A stretch of DNA of 64,000 nucleotides from the NCBI RefSeq assembly GCF_030689685.1, contig NZ_JAUYEY010000078.1:1-64000 (forward strand), given 5' to 3'. The notes beneath the pieces are model-generated. The model was not told the DNA's origin. It saw only the letters and a program-made list of their open reading frames with translations, and ran no database searches. Below are positions 47,456 to 56,035 of this stretch, piece by piece. A program made the position numbers and the translations under genes. Origin of the DNA: Polaromonas sp. Its GTDB lineage: Bacteria; Pseudomonadota; Gammaproteobacteria; Burkholderiales; Burkholderiaceae_C. How positions within the stretch are numbered: the stretch's first letter is position 1; each line of letters begins with the position of its first letter.

Positions 47456-47596
47456 AGCACAACCAAGGCTGCAAGCTACCGCAGTTGATCGGTTCCGCCG
47501 GAACAGCATGTGTGTCATCGCCGCAGTGTTTGCGCTGAATCAGCACCGCAACACGACCTTCCCGGATAATGGTTTTCAAAATATCAGGAGACAACC

Positions 47597-49510
47597 GTGA
47601 CGGATGCCGCCCAGCCTCTTTCCTCGCTCAACGCCGACTTGAGTCCGTCCAGCAGCCTGCTGACCAACCTGCGCCAGGAGCTGATGCGGCATCCGCCGTT
47701 TGCGCAAATGCAAGCCGGCGACGTGGATTTCTTCCTCAGTCATTCCCGCGAAAACTATTACGCACCCGGCGAGCTGCTGATCACCCCCGACAGCGGCCTG
47801 GTGAAACAATTATTTTTCATTCGTCAGGGCGCGGTCATCGGCGAGCGCGGCCTGGCCGAGCTGTCGGGCGGTGCTTTTCACTACGAACCCGGCGAGTTGT
47901 TTCCGGTCAGTGCCGCCGTCGCGCAGCGCGCCGTCACAGCCAGCTACCGCGCCGTGGCCGACACCTTTGTGCTGGGCCTGCCGCTGCCGGCCATGCAGGC
48001 GCTGGCCGAGCAGAGCCCGGCGTTCGCCGATTTTCTGAACCGGCGCATTCTGAAGTTTCTGGAGCTTTCGCGGCGTGCGCTGCAAGTGGCTTATGCGTCG
48101 CAGGCGCTGGCCGAGCAGTCGCTGGAAACGCCGCTGGGCGATGTGGCGCGCCAGGCGCCGGTGAGCTGCCGGCCGACCACGCCGCTGCGCGAGGCGCTGG
48201 CGCAAATGCACCAGCAGCGCATAGGCTCCATGCTGGTGACCGACGCGCAGCAGCGGCCGCTCGGCATTCTCACGCGCTACGATATTTTGGGCCGGGTCGC
48301 GCTGCCGGCCTTGCCGCTGGACACGCCCATTGCCGAGGTGATGGTTCAGCCAGTGCTGTCGCTCAGCCACGAGCACACGGCGCTTGACGCGGCGCTGCTG
48401 ATGAGTAAACACGGTATCCGCCATGTGCCGGTGACGCGCGGCGGCGCGGTGCTTGGCATGGTGTCTGAGCGCGATCTGTTCGCGATGCAACGCCTGAGCC
48501 TGAAGCAGGTCAGCACCTCGATCCGCTCGGCCGCTGACGTGGACACGCTCAAACTGGTGGCGCAGGACATCCGCCGTTTTGCGCACACTTTGCTGGGCCA
48601 GGGCGTTCACGCGCGCCAGCTCACCGCGCTGATCAGTCACCTCAATGACGTGTTGACCGCGCGCCTGCTTGAAATCAAGGCGGGCGAGCACGGCATGGAT
48701 TTGGCGCGCATCTGCTGGCTGGCGCTGGGTTCGGAAGGGCGCAGCGAGCAGACGATTGCCACCGACCAGGACAACGCGCTGATCCTGCCGGACGACAGCA
48801 CGCCGGCCCAGCGCGACGCCGCGTTGCGCTTTGCACGCGAGGTCAATCTGGCGCTCGACGCCTGCGGCTATCCGCTGTGCCGCGGCGGCATCATGGCTGG
48901 CGAGCCGACCTGCTGCCTGACGCTGCGCCAGTGGCGCGAGCGTTTTGCCCACTGGATAGAACACGGCGCGCCGCAGGACCTGCTTCATGCCAGCATCTAC
49001 TTCGATTTTCGCGCACTGGCCGGCGACGACCGCTTGGCCGATGGTCTGCGCCGCGAGGTCAGCGAGGCGGCGCGGCGCGCACCGCGTTTCATCAAGCAAC
49101 TGGCGCTCAATGCGCTGATCCACAGCGCGCCGCTGAACTGGACCGGCAGCATCGCCGTCGACGACGCAGGCCTGATCGATCTCAAGCTGCAGGGCGCGGC
49201 GATTTTTGTTGATGTGGCGCGGATTTATTCGCTGAGTCACGGTGTCACCGCCACCAGCACACGTGAGCGGCTGGAGGCCGTCGGCCTGCGGCTTGGCCTG
49301 GCCGCCCCCGAATACCAGGCCTGGGTCAGCGGTTTCGAGTTTTTGCAGACGCTGCGGCTGCGCATCCAGCTGGAGGGCACGGCCCCGCCGCAACACCCGA
49401 ACCACCTCGAAGTTGCGCGCCTGAACAACATCGACAGACGCATTCTGCGCGAATCGTTTCGCGTCGCGCGTTCGCTGCAGCAGCGCCTGAAACTGGACTA
49501 CGAGCGATGA
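47597..49510 (+). CDS. cNMP-binding/CBS/DUF294 nucleotidyltransferase-like signalling protein
   Basis: cNMP-like N-terminus, two CBS repeats, WLALGSEGRSEQTIATDQDNALI. Confidence 0.93.
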   Translation: MTDAAQPLSSLNADLSPSSSLLTNLRQELMRHPPFAQMQAGDVDFFLSHSRENYYAPGELLITPDSGLVKQLFFIRQGAVIGERGLAELSGGAFHYEPGELFPVSAAVAQRAVTASYRAVADTFVLGLPLPAMQALAEQSPAFADFLNRRILKFLELSRRALQVAYASQALAEQSLETPLGDVARQAPVSCRPTTPLREALAQMHQQRIGSMLVTDAQQRPLGILTRYDILGRVALPALPLDTPIAEVMVQPVLSLSHEHTALDAALLMSKHGIRHVPVTRGGAVLGMVSERDLFAMQRLSLKQVSTSIRSAADVDTLKLVAQDIRRFAHTLLGQGVHARQLTALISHLNDVLTARLLEIKAGEHGMDLARICWLALGSEGRSEQTIATDQDNALILPDDSTPAQRDAALRFAREVNLALDACGYPLCRGGIMAGEPTCCLTLRQWRERFAHWIEHGAPQDLLHASIYFDFRALAGDDRLADGLRREVSEAARRAPRFIKQLALNALIHSAPLNWTGSIAVDDAGLIDLKLQGAAIFVDVARIYSLSHGVTATSTRERLEAVGLRLGLAAPEYQAWVSGFEFLQTLRLRIQLEGTAPPQHPNHLEVARLNNIDRRILRESFRVARSLQQRLKLDYER

Positions 49511-50160
49511 GCTGGGGCGATCGGCTGCGCGGCTGGTTCGATGCGCCAGCCTCCGTGGACGAGACGCGCTGGGTGGTGCTGGACGTGGAGACCAGCGGGC
49601 TGGATGCGCAGCGCGACCAGTTGCTGGCGATTGCCGCGATTGCCGTCCAGGTGGACTGGCCCGCGCGGCGCCTGAGCATCACGCCGGGCGACAGCTTTGA
49701 GTTGGTGCTGCGCCAGTCCGAGGTGGCGTCTGCCAGGGACAACATCCTGCTGCACGGCATTGGTCTGCAGCGCCAGCGCGAAGGCGAGCCTATGCCTGAC
49801 GGGCTGCGTGCCTTCGCCCGCTTCGTCGGCAGTTCGCCCTTGCTGGCCTTCCATGCACCTTTCGACCAAGCCATGATCGGCCGCTTTGTGCTGGAGCACC
49901 TGGGCGCCGCGCTGCCCAACCGCTGGGTCGACATTGAGCAGCTATGCGCGGTGACGCACGAGAAGGTCAGAGCCCGCGCGCTGGACGAGTGGTTGGCGCA
50001 CTTTAGTATCGTGTGCGCCAACCGGCACCAGGCCGCCGCCGATACGCTGGCCGAATGCGAGTTGCTGCTGCGCATCTGGCCGCAAATGGCCGGGCAGTGC
50101 ACGTGCTGGCGGGATGTCGAAAAACTCGCGGCCCAGCAGCGCTGGATTGCGCGCGCTTGA
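49507..50160 (+). CDS. DnaQ-like 3'-5' exonuclease
   Basis: WVVLDVETSGLDAQRDQLLAIAAIAV; FHAPFDQAMIGR; NRHQAAADTLAECELLL. Confidence 0.92.
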   Translation: MSWGDRLRGWFDAPASVDETRWVVLDVETSGLDAQRDQLLAIAAIAVQVDWPARRLSITPGDSFELVLRQSEVASARDNILLHGIGLQRQREGEPMPDGLRAFARFVGSSPLLAFHAPFDQAMIGRFVLEHLGAALPNRWVDIEQLCAVTHEKVRARALDEWLAHFSIVCANRHQAAADTLAECELLLRIWPQMAGQCTCWRDVEKLAAQQRWIARA

Positions 50161-50197
50161 GGCTTGCCGCTGTTTGCTGCGGGCGGGAATCCCAAAT

Positions 50198-50253
50198 GCT
50201 ATAGATTTTATAGCTACACGCGCTTATCTGGTATGGGTTGGAAGCCGATATGG
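50198..50253 (-). repeat. Repeat family A copy, intergenic
   Basis: revcomp CCATATCGGCTTCCAACCCATACCAGATAAGCGCGTGTAGCTATAAAATCTATAGC. Confidence 0.85.
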
Positions 50254-50323
50254 CTAATAAAAACAACGCACAGGTGCTTGAACCTGCAAAGCCTGGAAGG
50301 CATCGGCCGCAGATAGGATCCTG

Positions 50324-50393
50324 CCAGCCCGCAGGCGCATCGCCCCCCTCGAGGGGGGCAAAGAGCCACGCGCAGCGAGCGAACGTGGAGGCA
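50324..50393. repeat. Repeat family B copy, intergenic
   Basis: CAGCCCGCAGGCGCATCGCCCCCCTCGAGGGGGGCAAAGAGCCACGCGCAGCGAGCGAACGTGGAGGC. Confidence 0.65.
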
Positions 50394-50855
50394 CTATTTC
50401 ATGGGCTGCGAAATTTTTCTGGCTTCCTCGACCTGGTATTCAAAGTAGCGCTGAAAGCTGAAGACGATGCTGGACATCAGGGCAATGGTGCCGAACAGCA
50501 GCGCAAACACCATGGCTCCGATGGTCAGCCAGTTGGTTCTGCCGGGAGCAGCATCCGGCGCTGCGGCGGAGTTGTGCCGGGCATTCCATTTTTCAGGAGC
50601 CATCAGGCCGTAATAAATCGCCGTCAGCGCCGTGCCGGCCAGGGTGAATCCAAGGATGGGAATCAGCGCCCACGCGAGCTGGTCGTCCTGTCCGTACATC
50701 CGTACCCTTTCGACGCCCCACCAGCCCAGGGCGGCGGCGATCGGGTGCAGCCAGGCCAGCACATCGCCCACGCCATACAGGTAGAGGCGGTGAATGCCCA
50801 ACTGGCCGCCAGCTAAAGACAGCCAGGCAGCCAGGGTTTTGTTTTTGTCTTTCAT
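50394..50855 (-). CDS. TM2-like membrane protein
   Basis: KTLAAWLSLAGGQLGIHRLYLYGVGDVLAWLHPIAAALGWWGVERV. Confidence 0.75.
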   Translation of the reverse strand: MKDKNKTLAAWLSLAGGQLGIHRLYLYGVGDVLAWLHPIAAALGWWGVERVRMYGQDDQLAWALIPILGFTLAGTALTAIYYGLMAPEKWNARHNSAAAPDAAPGRTNWLTIGAMVFALLFGTIALMSSIVFSFQRYFEYQVEEARKISQPMK

Positions 50856-51421
50856 GGAGTCCGTGAGGGTGGGGAGGAGGGAGGCGAAGCGCCAGCGAAT
50901 TCGCTGGGCGGCAAGGTATCGCCAGCGCCCAGCGTTTTTTGCATGATAACGATATCACGCCAGGCGCCGAACTTCCAACCGCAGGACGCCACAATTCCGA
51001 CCTGCGTGAAGCCCAAGGCGCGATGCAGTCCGACCGAGCTGGCGTTCGCAGAGTCGCCGATGATGGCCATGATCTTGCGGATGCCTGCGCTTTCGCAGCG
51101 CGCCAGCAATTCCGACAGCAGAACGCGCCCGACGCCCTTGCCGCCCGCGTCGGGCGCGAGATAGATCGAGTCTTCCACCGAATAGCGGTAGGCGGGCCGC
51201 GGCTTGAACCAGTTGCCGTAGGCAAAACCGACAACGGTGCCGGCTTCCTCGGCGACCAGGTAGGGCAGGCCCTTGGACAACACGTCGGCGCGGCGCGTGC
51301 CCATGTCGGCTACGCTGGGTGGCTCGGTTTCAAAGGTGCCGGTGCCATGAAGCACATGGTGCGCATAAATGGCGGCGATGGCGGGGAGGTCCTCCTCGCG
51401 GCTGGGTCGTATCAGGGGCAT
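50852..51421 (-). CDS. GNAT acetyltransferase (phosphinothricin/L-amino acid type)
   Basis: IRPSREEDLPAIAAIYAHHVLHGTGTFETEPPS; ALGFTQVGIVASCGWKFGAWRDIVIMQK. Confidence 0.94.
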   Translation of the reverse strand: MPLIRPSREEDLPAIAAIYAHHVLHGTGTFETEPPSVADMGTRRADVLSKGLPYLVAEEAGTVVGFAYGNWFKPRPAYRYSVEDSIYLAPDAGGKGVGRVLLSELLARCESAGIRKIMAIIGDSANASSVGLHRALGFTQVGIVASCGWKFGAWRDIVIMQKTLGAGDTLPPSEFAGASPPSSPPSRTP

Positions 51422-51592
51422 GACTGGGCTCGGAAAAGAAGGCCTGAAGGCCGATTAAAGGGAACTTGCGGAGCGCGGGTTATAATCTACGGCTTTGCAG
51501 CATTTCGCTGGCCGGGTGCCATGTCGTGTGTCTCAATCGCTGCAGGAACATTTTGGGGTGATTTTTTCACCCCGCCACCCGAAGGATAAATC

Positions 51593-51853
51593 ATGGTCGT
51601 CATCCGACTCTCGCGCGGCGGTTCTAAACACCGTCCTTTTTTCAATATCGTTGTGGCTGACAAACGTGTCCGCCGCGATGGCCGTTTCATCGAGCGTATT
51701 GGTTTTTACAACCCCATCGCCAAAGGTGGCGAAGAAGGCCTGCGCATCGAGCAGGACCGCCTGACCCACTGGCTCGGCGTGGGCGCACAAGCCTCGCCTA
51801 CCGTGGAACGCCTGGTCAAGCAGGGCGCTGCCTCTGCTCCCAAAGCCGCCTGA
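51593..51853 (+). CDS. rpsP: 30S ribosomal protein S16
   Basis: [41 protein letters not shown]. Confidence 0.99.
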   Translation: MVVIRLSRGGSKHRPFFNIVVADKRVRRDGRFIERIGFYNPIAKGGEEGLRIEQDRLTHWLGVGAQASPTVERLVKQGAASAPKAA

Positions 51854-51869
51854 TTTTCCCGGTCGCCAG

Positions 51870-52445
51870 ATGCTTCCGGGCCTAGAGTCCTCGGGTCTGC
51901 CTGAGGACGCCATCGAAGTCGGGCGCATTCTTGACGCCTGGGGTGTCAAGGGCTGGGTCAAAATCCTGCCGCACAGCGCCTCTTCCGAGGCGCTTTTTTC
52001 TTCCGTCCGATGGTTTCTGCAGTCGCCCGAAGCCAAACACCGGCCGGGCTTTGACGCTTTTGCCGGCACGGTCATCCTGAACGTCAACGAATCCAAAACC
52101 CATTCAGACTCCGTCGTCGCCAAGTTCGAGGGCATTGACGACCGCACGCCGGCCGAAGCCCTGCGTGGGGCGCGGATTTTTGTACCGCGCAGTGCCTTTC
52201 CGAAAGCTGGCAAGGACGAGTATTACTGGGTGGACCTGCTGGGCCTGAATGTCGTCAACCGTGAAGGCGTGGCACTGGGCAACGTGCGCGACCTGATGGC
52301 GACCGGTCCGCATTCGGTGCTGTGCGTCGAATACACCGAAGAAGGTCAGGCGCTGGAACGCATGATTCCCTTTGTGGCCGCGTATGTGGATGGTGTGGAT
52401 TTGCCGGGCAAAACCATCACGGTGGACTGGCAGCCAGATTATTAG
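51870..52445 (+). CDS. rimM: Ribosome maturation factor RimM
   Basis: EVGRILDAWGVKGWVKILPHS; operon context. Confidence 0.96.
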   Translation: MLPGLESSGLPEDAIEVGRILDAWGVKGWVKILPHSASSEALFSSVRWFLQSPEAKHRPGFDAFAGTVILNVNESKTHSDSVVAKFEGIDDRTPAEALRGARIFVPRSAFPKAGKDEYYWVDLLGLNVVNREGVALGNVRDLMATGPHSVLCVEYTEEGQALERMIPFVAAYVDGVDLPGKTITVDWQPDY

Positions 52446-52459
52446 AGCCCCCGAGGTAG

Positions 52460-52553
52460 AGTCCCCACGCTTGTCGCTTCGCGTACTGCGCTGCCCCCCG
52501 AGAGGGCGCTGCGCCTGCGGCCCGGCGAAGCCGGTTCCGCGGCCCCGGCTGGT
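52460..52553. repeat. Repeat family B copy, between rimM and trmD
   Basis: GTCCCCACGCTTGTCGCTTCGCGTACTGCGCTGCCCCCCGAGAGGGCGCTGCGCCTGCGGCCCGGCGAAGCCGG... Confidence 0.75.
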
Positions 52554-52605
52554 CTAAAACTTCCTTGGCAGCGTCGCTTGTCGCTTCATAGCGCAAAATA
52601 CAGCC

Positions 52606-53385
52606 ATGCGTTTTGACGTCATCACCCTGTTCCCCGAGCTTTTCGCGCCGTTTTTGAGCAGCGGCGTGACGCGCCGTGCCTACGAATCCGGCCTGGTCGA
52701 GGTCAAGCTCTGGAATGCGCGCGAATTTGCCGAAGGCAACTACCGCCGCGTCGATGACCGGTCCTTTGGTGGCGGCCCCGGCATGGTGATGATGGCCGAA
52801 CCGCTGGCGCGTTGCCTGGAGGCCATCCGCGATGAGCGCGCTGAGTCTGAAGGCTCACGCGCGCCGGTGGTACTGTTCTCGCCGATAGGCCGCGTGCTGA
52901 ACCACACCGGCGTAGCCGGCTGGTCGGCCAGCGCTGGCGCTGTCCTGGTGTGTGGCCGCTACGAGGGCCTGGACCAGCGTTTTATTGACAGTTTTGTGGA
53001 TCAGCAGATCAGCCTGGGCGACTTCGTTCTGTCCGGCGGGGAAGTCGCTGCCATGGCCCTGCTGGACGCCGTGGCGCGCCTGCAACCCGGCGTACTCAAC
53101 GACGAAGGCAGCCACCAGCTCGACAGTTTCAATCCGGCGCTGGACGGCTTGCTCGACTGCCCGCATTTCACCCGCCCCGAGACCTGGCGTGATCAAACCG
53201 TACCGGACAAATTGCTGTCGGGCAACCATGCCCAAATCGAGCGCTGGCGGCGCGAGCAGCGGCTGGTACTGACGCAGCGCCAGCGCCCCGATCTGTTGCA
53301 GCAGGCGCGCGTGGCCGGGCGCTTGAGCGCCAGCGACGAAGCTTTTCTGGCGGATTTGATCGAAAATCCGGAGCAGGACGCATAA
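52606..53385 (+). CDS. trmD: tRNA (guanosine(37)-N1)-methyltransferase
   Basis: MRFDVITLFPELF; VDDRSFGGGPGMVMMAEPL; CGRYEGLDQRFID; SLGDFVLSGGE. Confidence 0.98.
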   Translation: MRFDVITLFPELFAPFLSSGVTRRAYESGLVEVKLWNAREFAEGNYRRVDDRSFGGGPGMVMMAEPLARCLEAIRDERAESEGSRAPVVLFSPIGRVLNHTGVAGWSASAGAVLVCGRYEGLDQRFIDSFVDQQISLGDFVLSGGEVAAMALLDAVARLQPGVLNDEGSHQLDSFNPALDGLLDCPHFTRPETWRDQTVPDKLLSGNHAQIERWRREQRLVLTQRQRPDLLQQARVAGRLSASDEAFLADLIENPEQDA

Positions 53386-53514
53386 ACGCTATAATCAAAG
53401 GCTTTTCGGTCCTCTGGCGGCCACTGCAACCATCTTGACCATTTCGAAGTGTCCATGGATTTGCGGTCTTTAGTGCAGCGCGTGTATGAACGAAAAAGTT
53501 AGCTGGAATAAATC

Positions 53515-53880
53515 ATGAATCTGATCGAAACCCTTGAGCGGGAAGAAATTACCCGCTTGAACAAGACCATTCCCGTGTACGCCCCCGGCGACACCGTGAT
53601 TGTCAGCGTCAATGTGGTTGAAGGTACACGCAAGCGTGTGCAGGCCTTTGAAGGCGTTGTGATTGCCAAGCGCAACCGCGGACTCAACTCGAGCTTCATC
53701 GTGCGCAAGATATCCAACGGCGAAGGCGTCGAGCGGACCTTTCAGGTCTACAGCCCGCTGATCGCCAAGATCGAAGTCAAACGCTGCGGTGATGTGCGCC
53801 GCGCCAAGCTGTACTACCTGCGTGATCGCAGCGGCAAGTCGGCACGTATCAAGGAAAAACTGGGCGCCAAAGCTGCATAA
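53515..53880 (+). CDS. rplS: 50S ribosomal protein L19
   Basis: [39 protein letters not shown]. Confidence 0.98.
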   Translation: MNLIETLEREEITRLNKTIPVYAPGDTVIVSVNVVEGTRKRVQAFEGVVIAKRNRGLNSSFIVRKISNGEGVERTFQVYSPLIAKIEVKRCGDVRRAKLYYLRDRSGKSARIKEKLGAKAA

Positions 53881-53902
53881 AAGCGGCCAGGCCCCTGAAA
53901 AA

Positions 53903-53927
53903 GCCGCTCCCAGGAGCGGTTTTTTTT
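53903..53927 (+). terminator. Rho-independent terminator after rplS
   Basis: CCGCTCCCAGGAGCGG hairpin followed by a T8 tract. Confidence 0.85.
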
Positions 53928-53950
53928 ATGCCTGCTACGCTTGACTTCGC

Positions 53951-54649
53951 ATGACTTTCACCAAACCGCTGCCGAAATTCGATCCGCGGACCATCCCGGT
54001 CATCGGGGTGGATACACACCTGTCGGAGGTGCCGGTACAGGCGCTGATGCCGCAGGCCCTGCGCCAGCGTTTCCGGCACCCGCCGCTCTGGACGCCGGAG
54101 CACAGTGTCGAGAAGAAGTTTTCCAACCGGGAGCCGGCACTTGCTTCCGTGCTGATCCCCTTGGTCATGCGTGACGAGATCACGCTGCTGCTGACAGAAC
54201 GCGCCGGCAACATGTCTACCCACTCCGGCCAGGTCGCATTCCCCGGCGGCAAGACCGATGACACGGACCACGACGCGGTGGACACCGCCTTGCGCGAAGC
54301 CCACGAAGAGATCGGCCTGACGCGTGAACACGTCGAGGTGTTGGGCATTCTTCCGACCTACGTCACCGGCACCGCCTTCATCATCACCCCCGTCGTGGCG
54401 CTGGTGCAGCCGGGTTTCACGCTGCAGCCCAATCCGTCCGAAGTGGCCGATATTTTCGAGGTGCCGCTGCATTACCTGATGAACCCGGCGAACCACCAGC
54501 GCCATGAATTCGAGTTCGACGGCGCCATCCGGCAGTGGCTGTCCATGCCATACACCGGACCGGTGGACAGCAGCGGCAGCAAAGAGCGCTACATCTGGGG
54601 TGCAACCGCCGGCATGCTGCGCAATCTGTACCGCTTTCTGAGTGCGTGA
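53951..54649 (+). CDS. NUDIX hydrolase, CoA pyrophosphatase-like
   Basis: Nudix box GGKTDDTDHDAVDTALREAHEEIGL. Confidence 0.92.
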   Translation: MTFTKPLPKFDPRTIPVIGVDTHLSEVPVQALMPQALRQRFRHPPLWTPEHSVEKKFSNREPALASVLIPLVMRDEITLLLTERAGNMSTHSGQVAFPGGKTDDTDHDAVDTALREAHEEIGLTREHVEVLGILPTYVTGTAFIITPVVALVQPGFTLQPNPSEVADIFEVPLHYLMNPANHQRHEFEFDGAIRQWLSMPYTGPVDSSGSKERYIWGATAGMLRNLYRFLSA

Positions 54650-54699
54650 TCACAGCATGATGTGCTGGTGCATGCCACCCGTTATGATTTGGCAGCAGG

Positions 54700-54837
54700 G
54701 CACTTCCAGAAATTCAGATTTTCGGGATGAAGTGCTAGGCGCACGGAGCGCAGCAACCGGAATGCACTTGGGTGCATGAGGATTGCGAGCACCGCGCAAC
54801 GACGCAATTCGCCCGAAAAATGGATTTATTGAAGTGC
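54700..54837. mobile_element. MITE-like element, about 138 bp, imperfect terminal inverted repeats
   Basis: Left GCACTTCCAGAAATTCAGATTTTCGGG versus right (revcomp) GCACTTCAATAAATCCATTTTTCGGG; no ORF. Confidence 0.6.
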
Positions 54838-54838
54838 C

Positions 54839-55846
54839 ATGAGTTTTTTTGCCGTTTTGTTCGCACTCATCATTGAACAGGCCCGCCCGCTGGCCCGCGG
54901 CAACGTCATTCACGCCAGTTTGCGCCGCTGGGCGCGCTGGGCCAGCCGCAGCCTGGACGCCGGCAAGCCGGTACACGGCTGGGTCGCCTGGTGCATGGCG
55001 GTTCTGGCGCCGGCGCTGCTGACCCTGACCGTCCACTGGCTGCTCTGGAGCGTCAATGTGGCCCTGGCTTTTGTCTGGGGCGTGGCTGTGCTGTATGTCA
55101 CGCTGGGTTTTCGCCAGTTCAGCCACTACTTCACCGACATCCGTGACGCGCTCGATGACGGCGACGAGGCGACTGCCCGCGAACTGCTGGCGCAGTGGCG
55201 CCAGGTCGATGCCAGTGAACTGCCGCGCAGTGAAATCGTCCGCCATGTGATTGAGTACTCGGTGCTGGCTGCGCATCGCCATGTGTTTGGCGTGCTGGCC
55301 TGGTTCTCGGTGCTGGCCGCGCTGGGCCTGGGTCCTGCCGGCGCCGTGTTGTACCGCCTGAGCGAGTTCGTGTCACGTTACTGGGCCCACAAAAGCCGTT
55401 CCGCTGGCGAGGGCGCGAGTCCGGCGCTGCAACGGGCGGCGGCGCGCGCCTGGCAGGTGATCGACTATGTGCCGGCACGCCTGACCTCGCTGGGCTTCGC
55501 TGTGGTCGGCAGTTTTGAAGATGCTATCGACGGCTGGCGCAACTATGCGCAGCGGCAGCCGGCCGGGCCGGAAAATCACAACGATGGCGTGATCCTCGCG
55601 GCCACCTCGGGCGCAGTCAATGTTCGCCTGGGCGGCGAGGCGCTGAAGGCGGCATTTGCGCCCGATGCCTCGCAGGGCTTCCAGGTCAATGGCCCCGATC
55701 AGCCTGCGCCAGAGGTGACGGAAAGCACACCCGGGCGTGAGCCCGAGGTGGCTCACCTGCGCAGCATTGTCGGCCTGGTCTGGCGCTCGGTGGTGCTCTG
55801 GATGGCGCTGCTGGCGCTGCTGACGCTGGCGCGTCTGCTGGGCTGA
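54839..55846 (+). CDS. CobD/CbiB-like (AmpE-related) membrane protein
   Basis: MSFFAVLFALIIEQARPLARGN...FRQFSHYFTDIRDALDDGDEATARELLAQWR. Confidence 0.85.
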   Translation: MSFFAVLFALIIEQARPLARGNVIHASLRRWARWASRSLDAGKPVHGWVAWCMAVLAPALLTLTVHWLLWSVNVALAFVWGVAVLYVTLGFRQFSHYFTDIRDALDDGDEATARELLAQWRQVDASELPRSEIVRHVIEYSVLAAHRHVFGVLAWFSVLAALGLGPAGAVLYRLSEFVSRYWAHKSRSAGEGASPALQRAAARAWQVIDYVPARLTSLGFAVVGSFEDAIDGWRNYAQRQPAGPENHNDGVILAATSGAVNVRLGGEALKAAFAPDASQGFQVNGPDQPAPEVTESTPGREPEVAHLRSIVGLVWRSVVLWMALLALLTLARLLG

Positions 55847-55867
55847 AGCGCGCTAAGAACAAGTTCC

Positions 55868-56035
55868 TAGGAGCCTGGGCGGCAGAAGGAACGTCGGCTG
55901 CAAAGCGGCCGCGACGGTCCATTTTCCACCGGCTTTTTGCCCCATAGCTACGGCTATGAGGCTGCAAACCCGGCAAAAACTGTCCTCGCCGGGGCCACTT
56001 TTCGCTTCGACGCCTTCTGCCGCCCAGGCTCCTAG
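55868..56035. mobile_element. MITE-like element, about 168 bp, perfect 23-bp terminal inverted repeats
   Basis: CTAGGAGCCTGGGCGGCAGAAGG at both ends in inverted orientation (55868-55890 / 56013-56035, left end written CTAGG from 55868); internal hairpins; no ORF. Confidence 0.7.

Noticed and set aside
47137-47466. ORFs 47137-47394 (+) and 47161-47466 (-)
   Set aside because: Fall inside a repeat-like intergenic element with palindromes; no domain-like features.
47810-49405. 531-aa ORF on - strand
   Set aside because: Antisense to the cNMP/CBS/DUF294 gene whose domains are unmistakable.
51533-52213. 226-aa ORF on - strand across rpsP/rimM
   Set aside because: Antisense to the ribosomal operon.
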